Of a stretch of 64,000 nucleotides of DNA, positions 52,605 to 64,000 are shown in pieces. The DNA comes from Polychytrium aggregatum. Taxonomy: Eukaryota > Chytridiomycota > Chytridiomycetes > Polychytriales. The stretch covers positions 248,001 through 312,000 of the forward strand of contig NW_026516230.1 in assembly GCF_025602895.1 (NCBI RefSeq). The letters are read 5' to 3'. Within the stretch, counting starts at the first letter, position 1, and each line of letters opens with the position of its first letter. The notes under the pieces were generated by a model. The model was not told the origin of the DNA. It ran no database searches and saw only the letters and a list, made by a program, of their open reading frames with translations. A program made the translations under genes and the position numbers.

Positions 52605-54597
52605 CTATTTAACTACGGGCCGGAAAGCGAGAGCGTGGAATCGTGAGCCGCCCGAGTTCCCCGAAACAGATATTGCGCCAAAGGCTCGTGAAAGCCCTGC
52701 CACTCCCTCGGTGTTGGAGTAGCGAATCTTGGACAGCTCGCCCATCAGTCGCTCAATCTCGTCCCTCGAGGGCACGGCCTCGCTCCTCTCTTGAACCGCC
52801 AGCACCATCTTCTTCTCGGCCTCGTGGATCAACTTGTCGGTCTCCAGATCTTTGAAGCTCTCACTTGATTGGCCAAGAGAGGCGCCGCTCATGCCCGAGG
52901 CTTGTGCGTCCTTGCTCAGGATCTCGAGATACTCAAGCAGCGAGGTGTTGAAGGGGACTGATGCTGTGCTCCGTCAAGTAGCTGGCGAGTCGACGGCCGA
53001 CCTTCCTAATGCTCTCGTCTGCGGCTTGGATTTCCCGCAGCGACTCCTCCAGCGTCTGGATGGCTTTGCTGATGGCGTGCTCTTTCGCCTGCGCCTTGGC
53101 TAGCTGTCGCTGTGCCGAAGGACTGGCGATCTCTCTTGATTCATATCGGACATCCCAGTCAATGTTCATGTGCTCTCGGAAGGAGTGCGAGCACGTTCGA
53201 CACTGCTCGCGCACCATGATGGGGCTGAAGCGCAGTCTCGGGTCTCCTATACTCTGCAAGTGTATGTCCGCCAGGGTGCAGCGAGGATTGCACTTGACGA
53301 CATAGTCGATGATGCTCTGTCCGCTCTGGTCCTGCATCACCTTGGTGCAGCTCTTGTTGGTGCAGACGGTCATCGAGTGGGACAGCTTGTACTTGACGGG
53401 GATGTTGAGGGTCGTCGTCAGGGTGCGCTTGGCCTCGGCAATATCGGCCCGGGTCGACTCCAGGAGAGACCGTTGCTCTCTGATCACCTTCTCTGTGGCT
53501 TCCTCCAGTTTGGTGACATGGGCCGAGAACTTGCACAGCTTTATGAAGCAGCGCCGAGTGCTCAGGAGGAACACGGAGCTTTCGGTCTCGCAGGGCTCAA
53601 TCTCGGCAATGGCTTGGATCAGCTTCCGGGATGTCTTGGTCGATTTCTCCCACGAGGAGCGGAACTGGTTTCGCTCAGTGTCCGAAAACTCCATCTTGTG
53701 TTTGGCAACCAGGAAGCGGAACGCCTCGTTGTCGATCATGAAGACGTTATTCGCAATCGGAATCTCGACCCCGGACTCCCGCTTGATCTCCTCCAGCAGC
53801 GCAGTCAAGCTGGAAATCGTGTCGCCATTCCGGAAAAAGGAGCTTCGTGAATGCGTGAGCATGAACATAACATTGTTTGCACAGCGCTTGTGCAGGTTCT
53901 TGAGCAGCTCCTTGAAACAAAACTTGAACGGAATCGTCGTCCGGGTCACGTCGGACTTGAGCAGAAGAAACACAGCACTGATGTTGTCGTAGTGGGAGAG
54001 ATAGCCGATGATGTTTTCGACGTTGCGTCGGTCTTGGTCAAAGCCCCGGGTGTCGCCCAGTCCGGGGGTGTCGATGATTCTGATGGACACATGCCGACCC
54101 GAATCGAGCTGCGTCTCCAGGATGTAGGTGCGGGGGCTTTGTGTTGAGGATCGTCCGACAATGTGCTGTTCATTGTCGGTCGTCGATTCTGGCCAGAGAC
54201 CCGGGCGGTTAGTCAATACTGAGGGGCAGTGCGAGGCAAAATGCGACTGCGACTGCTTGTTCAACACAACAAATCGCCGAGGATCTTATGCGAGCCTACC
54301 GTGGGTCGACTTGAGTGTGAGATTGCCTGATTTGAACATCGTCCCGTGTCCCGTGGCCTCAAAGTCGTGCAGCGAGAACTGCGTCGGGATCATGATCTTC
54401 ATATTGCCTTGATCAACGCTGTCGATGTCGGAAAAGCTCAGGTAGTTTGCCAGTGCATTGATGAACGTCGACTTTCCAACGCCCGTCTCGCCAAAGACCA
54501 GGATCACGGGTTCGGAGGCGGGTGCATGGTGCGGCGCCGAGGTTGAGGGCGAGGGCGAGAATACTGAGCGAAACCCGTCGATGCGCTTCGATGCCAT
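52605..54597 (-). pseudogene. AIG1/GIMAP-like GTPase A, frameshifted near the C-terminus
   Basis: Exon 1 is 54,597-54,300 and exon 2 starts at 54,188 (intron GTAGGC...GGCCAG, phase 1). G1 is GETGVGKS (residues 36-43) and G3 is DTPGLGD (139-145), followed by GFDQDRRNVENII. A coiled-coil region and Cys/His pairs (CTNKSC, KCNPRC, CRTCSHSFREHM) suggest a zinc-binding C-terminal module. The first frame stops at 52,933 after SPLQHLAA. The family continues in the next frame (FNTSLLEYLEILSKDAQASG ... to 52,605), aligning with GTPase B. The shift coincides with a CCCC run (GGGG on the + strand at 52,953-52,956); one C fewer would keep the frame. It is therefore either a recent 1-base mutation that trims about 115 residues or an assembly error. 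G domain and zinc part are intact. Confidence 0.8.
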
Positions 54598-55436
54598 GCC
54601 GGGATACGCTACGGAGCTCGTGGTGAGGATGCCGGACAGCAGCTAGAGCGACGAGGTTCCTCTGGGCAGTCTTTGGGCAGCTGTCTCATGGCCATTTCTG
54701 TCGGGTGAGGCGGCTGTCTTGTCGCTGCAAACTCCCAAATGTGGGTCTCTGTGTGACTTGCTTGGCCATGCCATCTATCTTGTTGCCGCTTCTTGCGAGG
54801 ACTAGTGATCGAGTCTTGCTTCTGTCGCAGCGCTCGCACCTTGACTGGCCATGGGACTCGGAAAGTGTCAGCCCGGGTCCCGAGAGGTCCCACAGCATGA
54901 GCTCCCGCCAGCGACTGCGACGACATGTGCCACCGTATCTGAAACATGTGCACCCCAGACGTCGCTGTGACCGAGCCACACCGCCGGGAATGGGTCAAAG
55001 ATGAAACACAAGGAGTCGACTTGACCTCCTCCGATTGGCCAGACATCAGATCGAGCGCTGCTTCGAGATCCGGATGGCATGGGATCGCACAGCGGCCTGA
55101 CAAAGCACAGCGTTGGGTCGAGCCTGGGGTGAAACCGCGGCAGTCCGCCGCCAAGCGAGTCTCGGTGCGACTGACAGTGTTGGGAAGCATCAAGGGTCGG
55201 AATACTACTCACGGACATCGAAAGCGCCCGACCAGGGTCCGTCATCCGCCCGGAGCGGCAGATGAGCGTCTCATCACCCGAGTTCAGAGATCTGAAGCCA
55301 GGAAGGAACTGTCCCGTTTCTTTCTGGACCGACTGTATTTGTGGCTGGAATAGATATCAGCACCCGCTGGTGTGTTTATGAGACGCCAAGCCGTGAGAGC
55401 AGGAACTTGGGAGAGCCGAAGAGTACGAGGCTCTGT
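54598..55436. other. Spacer between GTPases A and B
   Basis: 839 bp between two minus-strand genes, expected to hold the promoter of GTPase A. Long frames exist on both strands but lack domains. Nothing else is recognised. Confidence 0.4.
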
Positions 55437-57638
55437 CTAGGAGCGTGAAAACTTGAACTTGGAGAAGAATTCTTTGACACCGACCCTGGGTTTATCGTAA
55501 ATAGGGGTGTATGGCGCCAGGGGCCTTATTGCCGGGGTGGGCAGATGGGCTTGAGGAGCATTTATGGCACTGATTGATGGCCGGGAAGGAGTCGGCTCTG
55601 ACGTCGAGTACTGCATGGGAACACCGCCGCCGTTCGCTCCGATGTGCGTTCCATTGCTCGCCTTGATATTCGCCCCGTTGTTCGACCCGATGTGCGTCGC
55701 GTCGTTCGGTGAGCTGAAGCTCTTGAAAAACTGGCCAGAGAACTGCAAGTCACCAAGCTGGCTCATCAACGCTCGGATTTCGTTCACACTTGGCGGCTCT
55801 GAGCTGTCGTTGCTGATTCCTTCAACAAGAAGCCTGCGCTCGGCGTCGTATATCAATTTGAGCCTCTCGAGTCCTTTGATCTTTTCTTTGCGTGCTTCGG
55901 CTGTGCCCGCGGACGATTGTTGGGTATCTTTTATGAGGTGGTCGAGATAGTCGGGCATGGCGTCGTTGTAGAGAACGATGCCGTTGTGCTTCACGAACAC
56001 TGCAAATTTGGCGCTGATTTCCATGATCCGCTGTTCTTCCTGCGAGAGGAATGCTTGATGGGCCTCCAGCTCCTGAATCAAGCGCTCGATTTTGGCCACA
56101 TTGCTTCGCTTTTCCTGAATCTCCTCCTGCAACTTCACGTTGATGATGGGCTTGGTTTCGAAGGCAAGCTCCCAGTCAGTGTGCATGTGCTCGCGGAAGC
56201 TATGGCCGCAGCCCCTGCAATCGCCGTTCCGCATGGCGGCGCAATGCTCCAGAATCGGGTCGCCTATGACCTGGCAAACGACTTGATACAGATGGCAAGG
56301 GTCATGGCATCTGGTGATATGCTTGGTGAAGGTATTTCCAGAGTCATCTTGGTAGTGCTGAACACAGCTAAGGTTTATGCACACGGTTATTCGGTGGTTT
56401 GGGCTCAAAGGACGCTTGACCGGAACGTCAAACTTGGCGTTCAGGATTTCGTCGAGCTTCTCGATTTTCTGTTCTGCGGCCTTAAGGACTTCGCGCTGGG
56501 CTGCGATGATGCCCTTGTTGGTGACGATCATGGCCGCGGCGTCACCCAAGGGCCGGCAGAGCTCAAGCACTTGGCTTCGGACTTGGTAGAGAGTCGCAGT
56601 TTGGTGGGTTTCGTGAGGGGCCAGCCGTGATATCGTATCGAGGACACTTCGGCAGGTGATGGTAGACTTGTCCCACGACTGGTGGTATTTTTCCCGCTCG
56701 TGCTCCTCGACCGCAACCTTGTTTCGGAACAGCAGATACCGATAGGCTTCATTGTCGACCATGAACACGCTGTCACGGGTGATGGAGATTTTGACTCCAG
56801 AATCCTTGGATACCTGCTCAAGGAGGGGCAAGAGGGAGCCCATGGTGTCTCCAGGGCGGAAGTTGGTGCTCTGGGCGTTGGTGAAGAGGAAGACCATGTT
56901 CTTGACGCACTCGCGGTGCAAGCTCCGCAGCAGCTCCATGACACAGAATCGGAAGAACGTTGTCAGGCGGCTCTGGTTGGGCTTCAGGAGAATGAGGATG
57001 CCGTGGATTTTCTCGTAGTTGGCAATGTACTGGATGATGTTGTCCATGTTTTTCTTGTCCTGCTCGACGCCTCGGGTGTCGCCCATGCCAGGAGTGTCGA
57101 TGAACTTGACCGTCACAGGCTCTCCGTTGCTGAGCTCGGTGTCGAGCACGTAGGTGTGTGGGGACTGAGTCGATGACTGGCCCTGGCCCCGGACTTCGTT
57201 CTTCCATGCGGAATCTGAGTCAAAGTGGACTGCTGGCTCAGGGGATAGGCACGTTCACATAACCGTCTGCACGCACCACCGAGTCGATGCACACAACATT
57301 GCATTCGCCACCATTGCTGGAGCGGATGACCTACGGACGTTGGATCGGAACGAGAGTTGTCCCGACTCGATCAGCTTTCCCTTCGTGAGGGCCCCGGGCT
57401 CAAATACGTGGAAGCTCGTTGGAATGAGATTGATGATTTGGTCTTCTCGGATCTCGTCGATGCTATTGAAGAACCAGTAGTTGGGCAGGGCGTTGATGAA
57501 GGTCGATTTTCCGACTCCTGTCTCGCCGAGGATCAAGAGCACAATCTCCCGCCTGGGGCCGGAATACGGTTGGCTCGGATACGGGCTGATTACATGGTGC
57601 TCGATGACCTCCACCGTCGGCATATTGGCAGCAACCAT
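55437..57638 (-). CDS. AIG1/GIMAP-like GTPase B (693 aa)
   Basis: Exons 57,638-57,335 and 57,214-55,437 (intron phase 1, donor GTAGGT, acceptor ACTCAG). Start MVAANMPTVEVIEHHV. G1 GETGVGKS (residues 38-45), switch/G3 KFIDTPGMGDTRGVEQDKKN, then FLFTNAQSTNF in the G4 area. The following helical region carries Cys/His pairs (CINLSC, RCHDPC, CRGCGHSFREHMHTDWE) shared with GTPase A and a long coiled coil. The C-terminus has four related S/NG.HIG.N.GA-like units and ends KEFFSKFKFSRS. The layout (septin/AIG1-like G domain plus helical tail) recalls GIMAP/AIG1 and related immune GTPases, which assemble on membranes. No membrane anchor is visible and the biological role is inferred only from family resemblance. 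Confidence 0.85.
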
Positions 57639-58482
57639 GATGACGTTGGAGTTTGAAGGCAAGTACCGTGCGTGTCTGCAGTGCGCTCTTGGGGCAGGGT
57701 CGAGGCACCCGATTTTAGAATCCCTAAGCTGACGGAGGACCGGCAGATGCTGGGCTCGCACGCCTTGCCGCGAACGAAACCAAATCTGGACGATGCGGGA
57801 ACACCATGCGCTCTGTGGCACGACGGCGGGGCTGAGACTGGCCGACCCGGCATTGCGCTTGGCTGGGTGCCCCTGCCAGACGATCCTTGTGTTCTCCTGT
57901 GGCACCCTGGCCCACGAAGGGTGATCGAATCTGAGACCAAAGCCGCACCAATCGACGCCGTCCTCGCGTACCACGTCGCACGATGCCACATGTTTCATGT
58001 GCGCGTGGGCCCGATGCGCCGTCCGTGGGGGTGCGGGGCCGATGGGCACACAGGGTGGGGCCCGCTTGTGTTTCAGGATTGATGCCGACGCTGTGTGCCC
58101 CGGGCGGAGGCTGCAGTGCGACGGCCGCGCAGCCTGGCGCTACAGCACAGCCCGCTGGGACACGGCCGAGCCAGGGCTGTGTCTGGACCAGGGTCGCACC
58201 GATCGACGGCCTTTTGGCATCTCGTCGCACGGCGTTTCAGCACACCGGCGCCACAGGCTGCCGATGTCCCGGGCGATGCGATTGGCCTGCGACGGGGTGC
58301 GCACGGCCATTTTTGGTGTTGGGGATACCCTTTCGGGAGGCACTTGCTGGCGGGCGGGCGGAGGAGGAGGGCAGCCGCATCACCGATCCGCACGGCGCAT
58401 CCTGTCTTGGTATATCAGAGACAACCGCAAGTCGTTCGGCTAGCAGGTTACTTGCTCCCACACTCCCAAGCGCACTGCAAAC
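57639..58482. promoter_or_regulatory. Divergent promoter of GTPases B and C
   Basis: 844 bp separates the divergent start codons of GTPase B (-) and C (+). Open frames here are GC-driven and lack domains. The sequence is G/C-rich with CAGGGTGGGGCCC-like stretches near 58,050 and no TATA box. Confidence 0.45.
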
Positions 58483-61400
58483 ATGACAGCCCCCCAGAGC
58501 GATCGCATCCTGGTCATCACAGACCTGACTGGCGAGCAGAGCGACAAGGTCGTTCGAATCCTCAGCGATCTCCTCCATCCCGCTCCGCAGAAGAGTAAGC
58601 ACACATGTCATGGTTCTCGCTCTTGAGTGCCCGAGCCATCCCATCTGCTCTTCTTCCGCACTCACACTCTCGTTGCCCGGAAACAGAATCAGCTGGGTTC
58701 TTTTCCAAGTCCAAAGATCGCACCGACTCCTCAGAGACCAAGGCAGCCAACTTCGAGATGTTCGCTATGCAAGAGCCACCTCGACTCCAGTCCATTCATC
58801 CCATTCAAGAGCAGCTCCGGCGCATTCCCAAAGAGAGCAGCTTTCGAAAGGCCGTAGTTGTAATCCAACAATCGCCATCTCCCTTCACAGACTACTGGGT
58901 CTCCCAGCTGCTGCTGTGCTGGCCAAGAAACCGAGTCGATAGCCTGCTCTTCGCAGTTGTAGGCCAGCAAATGTCGGCAGCTGCACGACCATTCGATAGA
59001 GTCAATGGCATCATGAATCTGCGTGGAAACTGGCCCGTGATCCAAGTGGAGTTTTTGGACGACTCTTCGAAGCAAAACGTGCATTTCTTCCGCATTGCTG
59101 TGCCCAGCGCCGGCACAGGAACCTTGTCGAGGAATCCGAAGCAGAGTGTCACCCTTGCCGCCTATCTGGCTGCCGACACCCACATAGCGTTCCAAGACAT
59201 CCATTACTTCATATACGTGCATCGAATCCTCTCCAAAGGGCAGGGCCAGCTCGCCATCCTTGATTCATCGCACGAGCAGGGACAAGAAACAGGGGCGTCC
59301 AACCTCAAAGCCCATCTTGAGATATTGAAGAACCACATCAGAGACGCAACCATCCTGAACTCTGCGTCTGTCTCGTACATGGAAACCCTCCTGGGATCAC
59401 GAACACCCACTGCAGGCTATTCAGACCAAGAGTTACCCCAGCTCAAGTTTCGACTCGAGACAGAGAGAACTGTATACTCAGATTTGTCGCGTCCATCTGT
59501 TTCGAGCCATGCCACCGCAACATCTGAGGAAGCGTTAAATATCCTGAAGAATCTGGACGAATATTTCTATGGGGGTACACAGCCTTCCGAGAGAGAAATC
59601 AACAGTGTGTCGGCAGCCAGAGCGAGTGCGCCTGTCTCAACTGGAGCCACCAACAAGATCCAATCGAATTCAAACGTGCGCGGTACCAGTGTTCAGCGGA
59701 GCAAATCTCAGTTGAACTATCTCCCTCCAACCAACTCAACCACTCCTTCGCGTGGAAACCCAGCCGTGCGTGCTCAAGGCGCCGTTAACAATCAAGGTAC
59801 ACCTCATCGCACTCGAGACACAAAACCACTACCATTGCCACACCCTGGACCTCATCAAAGTCCGTCTGCCCCAGCCGCACTACCTGCCCCGCAAAATAGT
59901 AGCAAGTTGCCGAATCAGCCGAATCAGCCGAATAGGCAAGAGCCCCATTCAATTGCAGACTCGTCAAAGTCCCAGATCAAGAAGCCCGCTGTCCATCAGC
60001 AATTCGACGACTCTGACTTTCTGAACCTGCCCTGGAACGGCCAGGATGTCAATATCCTGGTCATGGGAGAGACCGGTGTCGGCAAGTCGACCCTCATCAA
60101 CGCCGTCGCCAACTACGTCAGTTTCAAATCTCTGGAAGAAGCCTGTGCCTCCTCTGAGATTGTGACCCTCGTGCCAACAAAGTTTGTTCTCTACGACCCC
60201 GAAACATGCAAGCCGACCGAGATCAAGACCGACGATAAATCCTTGAAGGTGCCTGCTCACGGTGAGTGTGCCGCACCTCCATAACTCTGTGCAGTCGTCG
60301 ATGGTGCTGATCCGCCATTTGTTCCTCGCCCAGCCGCGCACGCCAACGAAGTCTACAAGCAAGGACAGTCGACAACGCAGCATCCCCAGTCGTACGTGTT
60401 CAGTGTATACGACGAAGACAACCTGCCAACCAAAATCAGGATCATCGACACCCCAGGCATGGGCGACTCGCGAGGCGTCGAGACTGACAGACTCAACATG
60501 CAAAACATCATCCGATGCGTCACCCGCGTCGGCAAGATCCACATGCTCGTCATTGCGCTGCCCACAAACCAGAGCCGACTCACGGTCTGGTTCAGATTCT
60601 GCATCATGGAGCTGTTCAAGTACCTGGACCGTGGCACCGTGGAGAACATTGCGTTCTTGTTCACCAAGGCCCGGTCGACAGCCTTCCGAGTGGGCGACAC
60701 CATTCCAAACATGAGACAGCTGTTTGACCAGATCAAGTCCCAGTCAGGCGTGGACATCCACCTGGACGACACCAACAGCTTCATCATCGACAACGAGGCA
60801 TATCGCTATCTCCTCGCCAAGGACAAGGTCGAGTTCTCTGAAGGCGAGGTTCTCCAGTTTGACGATTCGTGGCACAGATCCTCGATCGCATGCCGCAAAA
60901 TGGTCAGGGTCGCCCGGGGACGAAGCCCAAAGGACTTCAGGGTGACTGCCCAGCTCGAGGCCCTGAGGACGTACATTGACAGGGAAATCCAGAGCCTGGT
61001 CGCCTCCGAGGGCACCGAAGAGTCGCTGAACAAGCAGATCAAGGAGCACGAGGATGGCATTCGTGCCGTTGAGCACACAATCAGTTATCTGAAAAGACAG
61101 AACAACGGACGGCTCGAAATGACGGCAGAGTTTTATCCCGAGGGCACCTTGGTTTGCAACCACATCGACTGCACGGACTTTAGGGTGCTCCCAAGCGGAC
61201 AGTATGTGATCAAACCGGAGGCTCATCCAGCCTCGCCGCCTGCATCGAAGACTCGTACTTTGAACACAAAGCCGACTCCATGCTCGCATGGAAAGAACTT
61301 TCTGGAGAAGAAGTATATCAAGTGGCGCACCCACGTTGTCGAAGAAGACACCCTGAGCGAAAACATTCAGTCTGCCATCAGCGTCCAGCAGACATTCATC

Positions 61401-62414
61401 GACCAACACCGCAGCGCAATCGCGGCTCTCAAAACTCAAATCGAGCAGATTCGAACGCACCGATCACAGTCGCTCCAGCTGCTTGCGCTGAGCAATCAAT
61501 GCCTGCACCAGCACAGCGTCGTCGTCAGAAACGAGACCTTCCTGGACGTCGACGACTTCCAGGTGATCCAGCAGCAGGCCGTCGAGAACGGCGTGGTCAA
61601 TCTCGCAAAGCAAAAGAAGCTCGAGTCCGTCCGCGATGCCTACAAGAGGGAACAGCAGTACCTGTCGCAGTCGCCGGAGCATCAAGCCAATCCGCAGACT
61701 CTGGACGAAGTGCTTGGACTGCTCAAAGCCAGCAGCGGAGAAACGGAGCTAGACCTTGACAAAACCGTCCAAGATTTCCAGAAGGAAATGGCAGAGTTTG
61801 ACTGGGAGGCCAAGCTGAAACCCACCTCCAGGCCGACCAACACACCCGCTCCGACGGGAGTCCCCCCAACTGGCGCAGGCAAACAACACAGTCGCAATGG
61901 GCCATTCGTTGAAGAAGCGAGGGTCGGCCCTCACGTTACCGGAGCTTCGTCGTCGATCACTCATGTTCGTGCTGGCTCGACATCATATCAGGATCATACA
62001 GTCGATCCAGAAAGAAACGGGACAGTCATCCATCCGACATCAATTGGCCACACACAGAGCCACTCAAACTCGGGTCCATTGACCCATGGGGCATCCACCA
62101 CCAATTTCCGACAGGACCATCCCCCTATGGCCCCAAACCGAATGCCGAGCGATTCGATGATTTATGGATCAAAGCATGCATCGAGCGACCCACAAGACCA
62201 TAGATCAAACTTTTTGGAGGTAAATTACCAGGACAACTCTGTCCCAGGAACAGGCACTCGATATGCATCAGCAATGCCCCCTGCACCTTGTGGCCCATCA
62301 GTCTCGCCACCACCTCGTAGTAGCTCGATGGTGAAAGATCCGCAGGATGAGCATTTCGTTGATTACTACAGCGCATTTCAGACCCAAAGCGGTGGCAGCT
62401 CGCAACATCCTTGA
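58483..62414 (+). CDS. AIG1/GIMAP-like GTPase C with N-terminal extension (1,255 aa)
   Basis: Exons 58,483-58,594, 58,687-60,261 and 60,334-62,414, all phase-1 junctions. The second intron lies at the same codon position and phase as the intron of GTPases A and B. Residues 1-330 form an extra domain (MTAPQSDRILVITDLTGEQS ... VVVIQQSPSPFTDYWVSQLL ... FFRIAVPSAG) that might be a degenerate G domain without P-loop. A Pro/Asn/Ser linker follows, including an NQPNQPN repeat. The active-looking G domain has G1 GETGVGKS (498-505), G3 DTPGMGD (601-607), GVETDRLNMQNII and FLFTKARSTAF. The coiled-coil and Cys/His region is more divergent (CNHIDC, CSHGKNF). The tail from about 1,060 on is Ser/Pro/His-rich and disordered. 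It is the largest and most derived of the three paralogues. Confidence 0.85.
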
Positions 62415-62578
62415 CGACTGATATCTCAGCATCACAAATAAAACCAGATCTTGATTGACCCTGCAAATCCATGTCTTTCACTCGGCGTTGCTCTTCGCGG
62501 CCTGCAAGCCGCTGGGATGGTATTCTGACTCGACACAGACTGGATCGACTATCACATACCCTCATTCGATCGGCGGTA

Positions 62579-64000
62579 TCAGCAGATGTGTGGGCTGTCT
62601 GGCATCGAAGCAGACCGCTTGATGCTCGTTGTCGACTCTGCTGCAGCCTCAGCCTCCTTCTTCGAAACCTGGCTCGACGGCCGCTGTAGCTTCCGGATCA
62701 AGAACGCCCGCCGGGACTCTGCCTCGCTTACGATGCAAACAAAGTAAGCAACCGAACAGGACTGCGGAATGGCACTGATTTGGTAGCGGAAGAAAACTGG
62801 CTGGATGAAGTGGAACAGTAGAAAGTTGCCGATCGATATTATCGGGAGTAGCGGAAGGTAGAATGTCGACAGGAGACCAGATTGAGCCGAGGCCGAAAAG
62901 AGGGCGATGACGACGTTGGTCAGGCTTCGGTGAAAGGTGACCATTTGCACGTTGGCAGATATACCGTTTGACACCGTTGCCAGATGGCTGAGGATCCATC
63001 CGCTGATGTTCAAGATCGATATGAACAGGATCACCATCTGCACCGCCCGTGCGGACGACCGCACTGTCTTGAACAGAAGCAGTAGATTTGGGATGATCAG
63101 AACAGCGGGAAAATAGATCATCTGGGCCCCAGTTTTCCACGCCGGGCTTGGAATTTCCGAGCTCGGGTCGATCCAACTGAGGAGAATCGGAACAATGGCG
63201 CTCAGGAGATTGATCAGGGTGGTGATGAGATGTTGCTGCATCGCCCGCTTGTTTCGATGTCTGCAACATCGACACGGGTTCCGCCGCGACGATGGAAAGC
63301 AGTCAGGAGGCAAGGTGGTTCTGGATGAGTCAAGCAATCAAGTTGGATTTGCGGAATTACACATGGGCACCCAGGGCTGCAAAGGCGCCGTCATTCCACC
63401 ACGAGTTTTGAGCACCCTGAACACGCGATAAGGATTAACGTACTCTCGAAACTCCAACTCCAGAGCCGGATTCCTGAAGCGCAGATCCACCCAGCTGTGC
63501 CACAAGGCTCGAATCCGATCCCTCAACGATGGACGCTGTTGGTCTTGGCGGGTCGGATTGGCACGATAGAACGGGAAGATGTGCTCGCCAGAGGTTATCG
63601 ACTTTTCCGAAAAATAGGTCTGGAGGTCATCGACGAACTCTGTGTCCCAGTGTTCCGGTGAGTATGGTGTGCGTTTAGCCATGAGATATGCGTCACAGCT
63701 GATCGAGCTCTGGAATCAAGAACAACCGAGGCAACACGGTAAGCACGATGCAGAGCCGAGGCGGCGCTTCTGTGGGAGCGGCTTGGACAGGGGTGCTTAC
63801 ATCGATGAATGATGCCATGATTCCACTGGCAATGACCTTGACGTAGTCAAAGGTGATGGTGATGCCTTGAATGCCAAAGTAGTCGTTCGGCTCAAGAATC
63901 GACCAAGTAATGCCGCTCGCGATCACAAAGAGGCCGAATTCGACGACGATCCAAGATGTGGGCTGTTTGGTGATGGCCGATATGCCAAAGACCAAGCCGG
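62579..64000 (-). CDS. Multi-pass membrane protein, partial, runs off the window
   Basis: At least three exons are visible. The first enters from beyond the window and ends at 63,801 (GVSFGISA-like hydrophobic helices such as WIVVEFGLFVIASGITWSIL; donor GTAAGC). The next starts at 63,709 (acceptor ATTCCAG, phase 0) and encodes SSISCDAYLMAKRTPYSPEH, a soluble loop with FREYVNPYRVFRVLK. The last, reaching the stop at 62,579, has five or six membrane helices (LITTLINLLSAIVPILLSWI, MIYFPAVLIIPNLLLLF, AVQMVILFISILNISGWIL and on). The junction between the second and third could not be placed in frame: available acceptors near 63,320 and 63,258 need a phase-2 donor that I do not find. The C-terminus is basic and Ser-rich. 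I do not recognise the family. Confidence 0.6.

Noticed and set aside
1-64000. tRNA or rRNA genes
   Set aside because: No cloverleaf with a GGTTCRANNC T-arm in the right spacing and no rRNA signature was noticed by eye. A covariance-model scan would be decisive.

Overview
This window is nuclear DNA from a fungus, most likely a chytrid (Chytridiomycota). The evidence is short GT-AG introns with GTRNGT-type donors, a RACK1/Asc1 gene, a Zds family cell-cycle gene, a CTL/Pns1-type transporter, a fungal mitochondrial ribosomal protein mL41 gene, GC-rich coding DNA, long CT-rich leaders, and a Tc1/mariner element carrying a Fanzor nuclease (such elements are known from chytrids). The species cannot be fixed from the sequence alone. 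Most genes had to be joined across exons by eye. Every exon chain given with coordinates keeps an open reading frame through all its junctions, except where a break is stated.

Layout. 0-14.4 kb: a Zds-like gene (+), a TKL kinase with Sel1 repeats (-), a proline-rich gene with a Cys cluster (+), and a 3.46 kb composite transposon (decayed Tc1/mariner transposase plus Fanzor). An antisense deletion derivative of the same family lies beside the kinase gene. 14.4-27.6 kb: F-box/LRR gene (+), TLC-domain membrane protein (+), a protein built on 19 x-x-Ser triplets (+), a long Gln-rich scaffold-like gene (-), mL41 (-, three small exons) and a 2OG-Fe(II) prolyl-hydroxylase-like gene (-). 27.6-33.2 kb: RACK1 (+) and a sphingosine/long-chain-base kinase (+).

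33.8-46.5 kb holds the most striking feature: two divergent NLR-type genes sharing a promoter of about 1 kb. The leftward gene has six exons and encodes 2,291 aa in the order SAM-TIR-NACHT-WD40-Sel1. The rightward gene has two exons and encodes 1,402 aa in the order TIR-NB-ARC-TPR. Both TIR domains keep a Glu where the NADase catalytic Glu is expected. The Sel1 array of the first gene contains 438-bp higher-order repeats that are almost identical at DNA level, a sign of recent repeat turnover of the kind seen in fungal NLR sensor regions. Its C-terminal module is homologous to the C-terminus of the TKL kinase 25 kb away.

46.9-64 kb: a seven-exon choline-transporter-like gene (-), a signal-peptide/single-TM protein (+), three related AIG1/GIMAP-like large GTPases (two -, one +) that share one phase-1 intron position, and a partial multi-pass membrane protein (-) running off the window. 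Taken together, the TIR-NLR pair, the Sel1 kinase and the GTPase trio look like an innate-immunity or self/non-self recognition island. That functional reading is inference; the domain architectures are read from the sequence.
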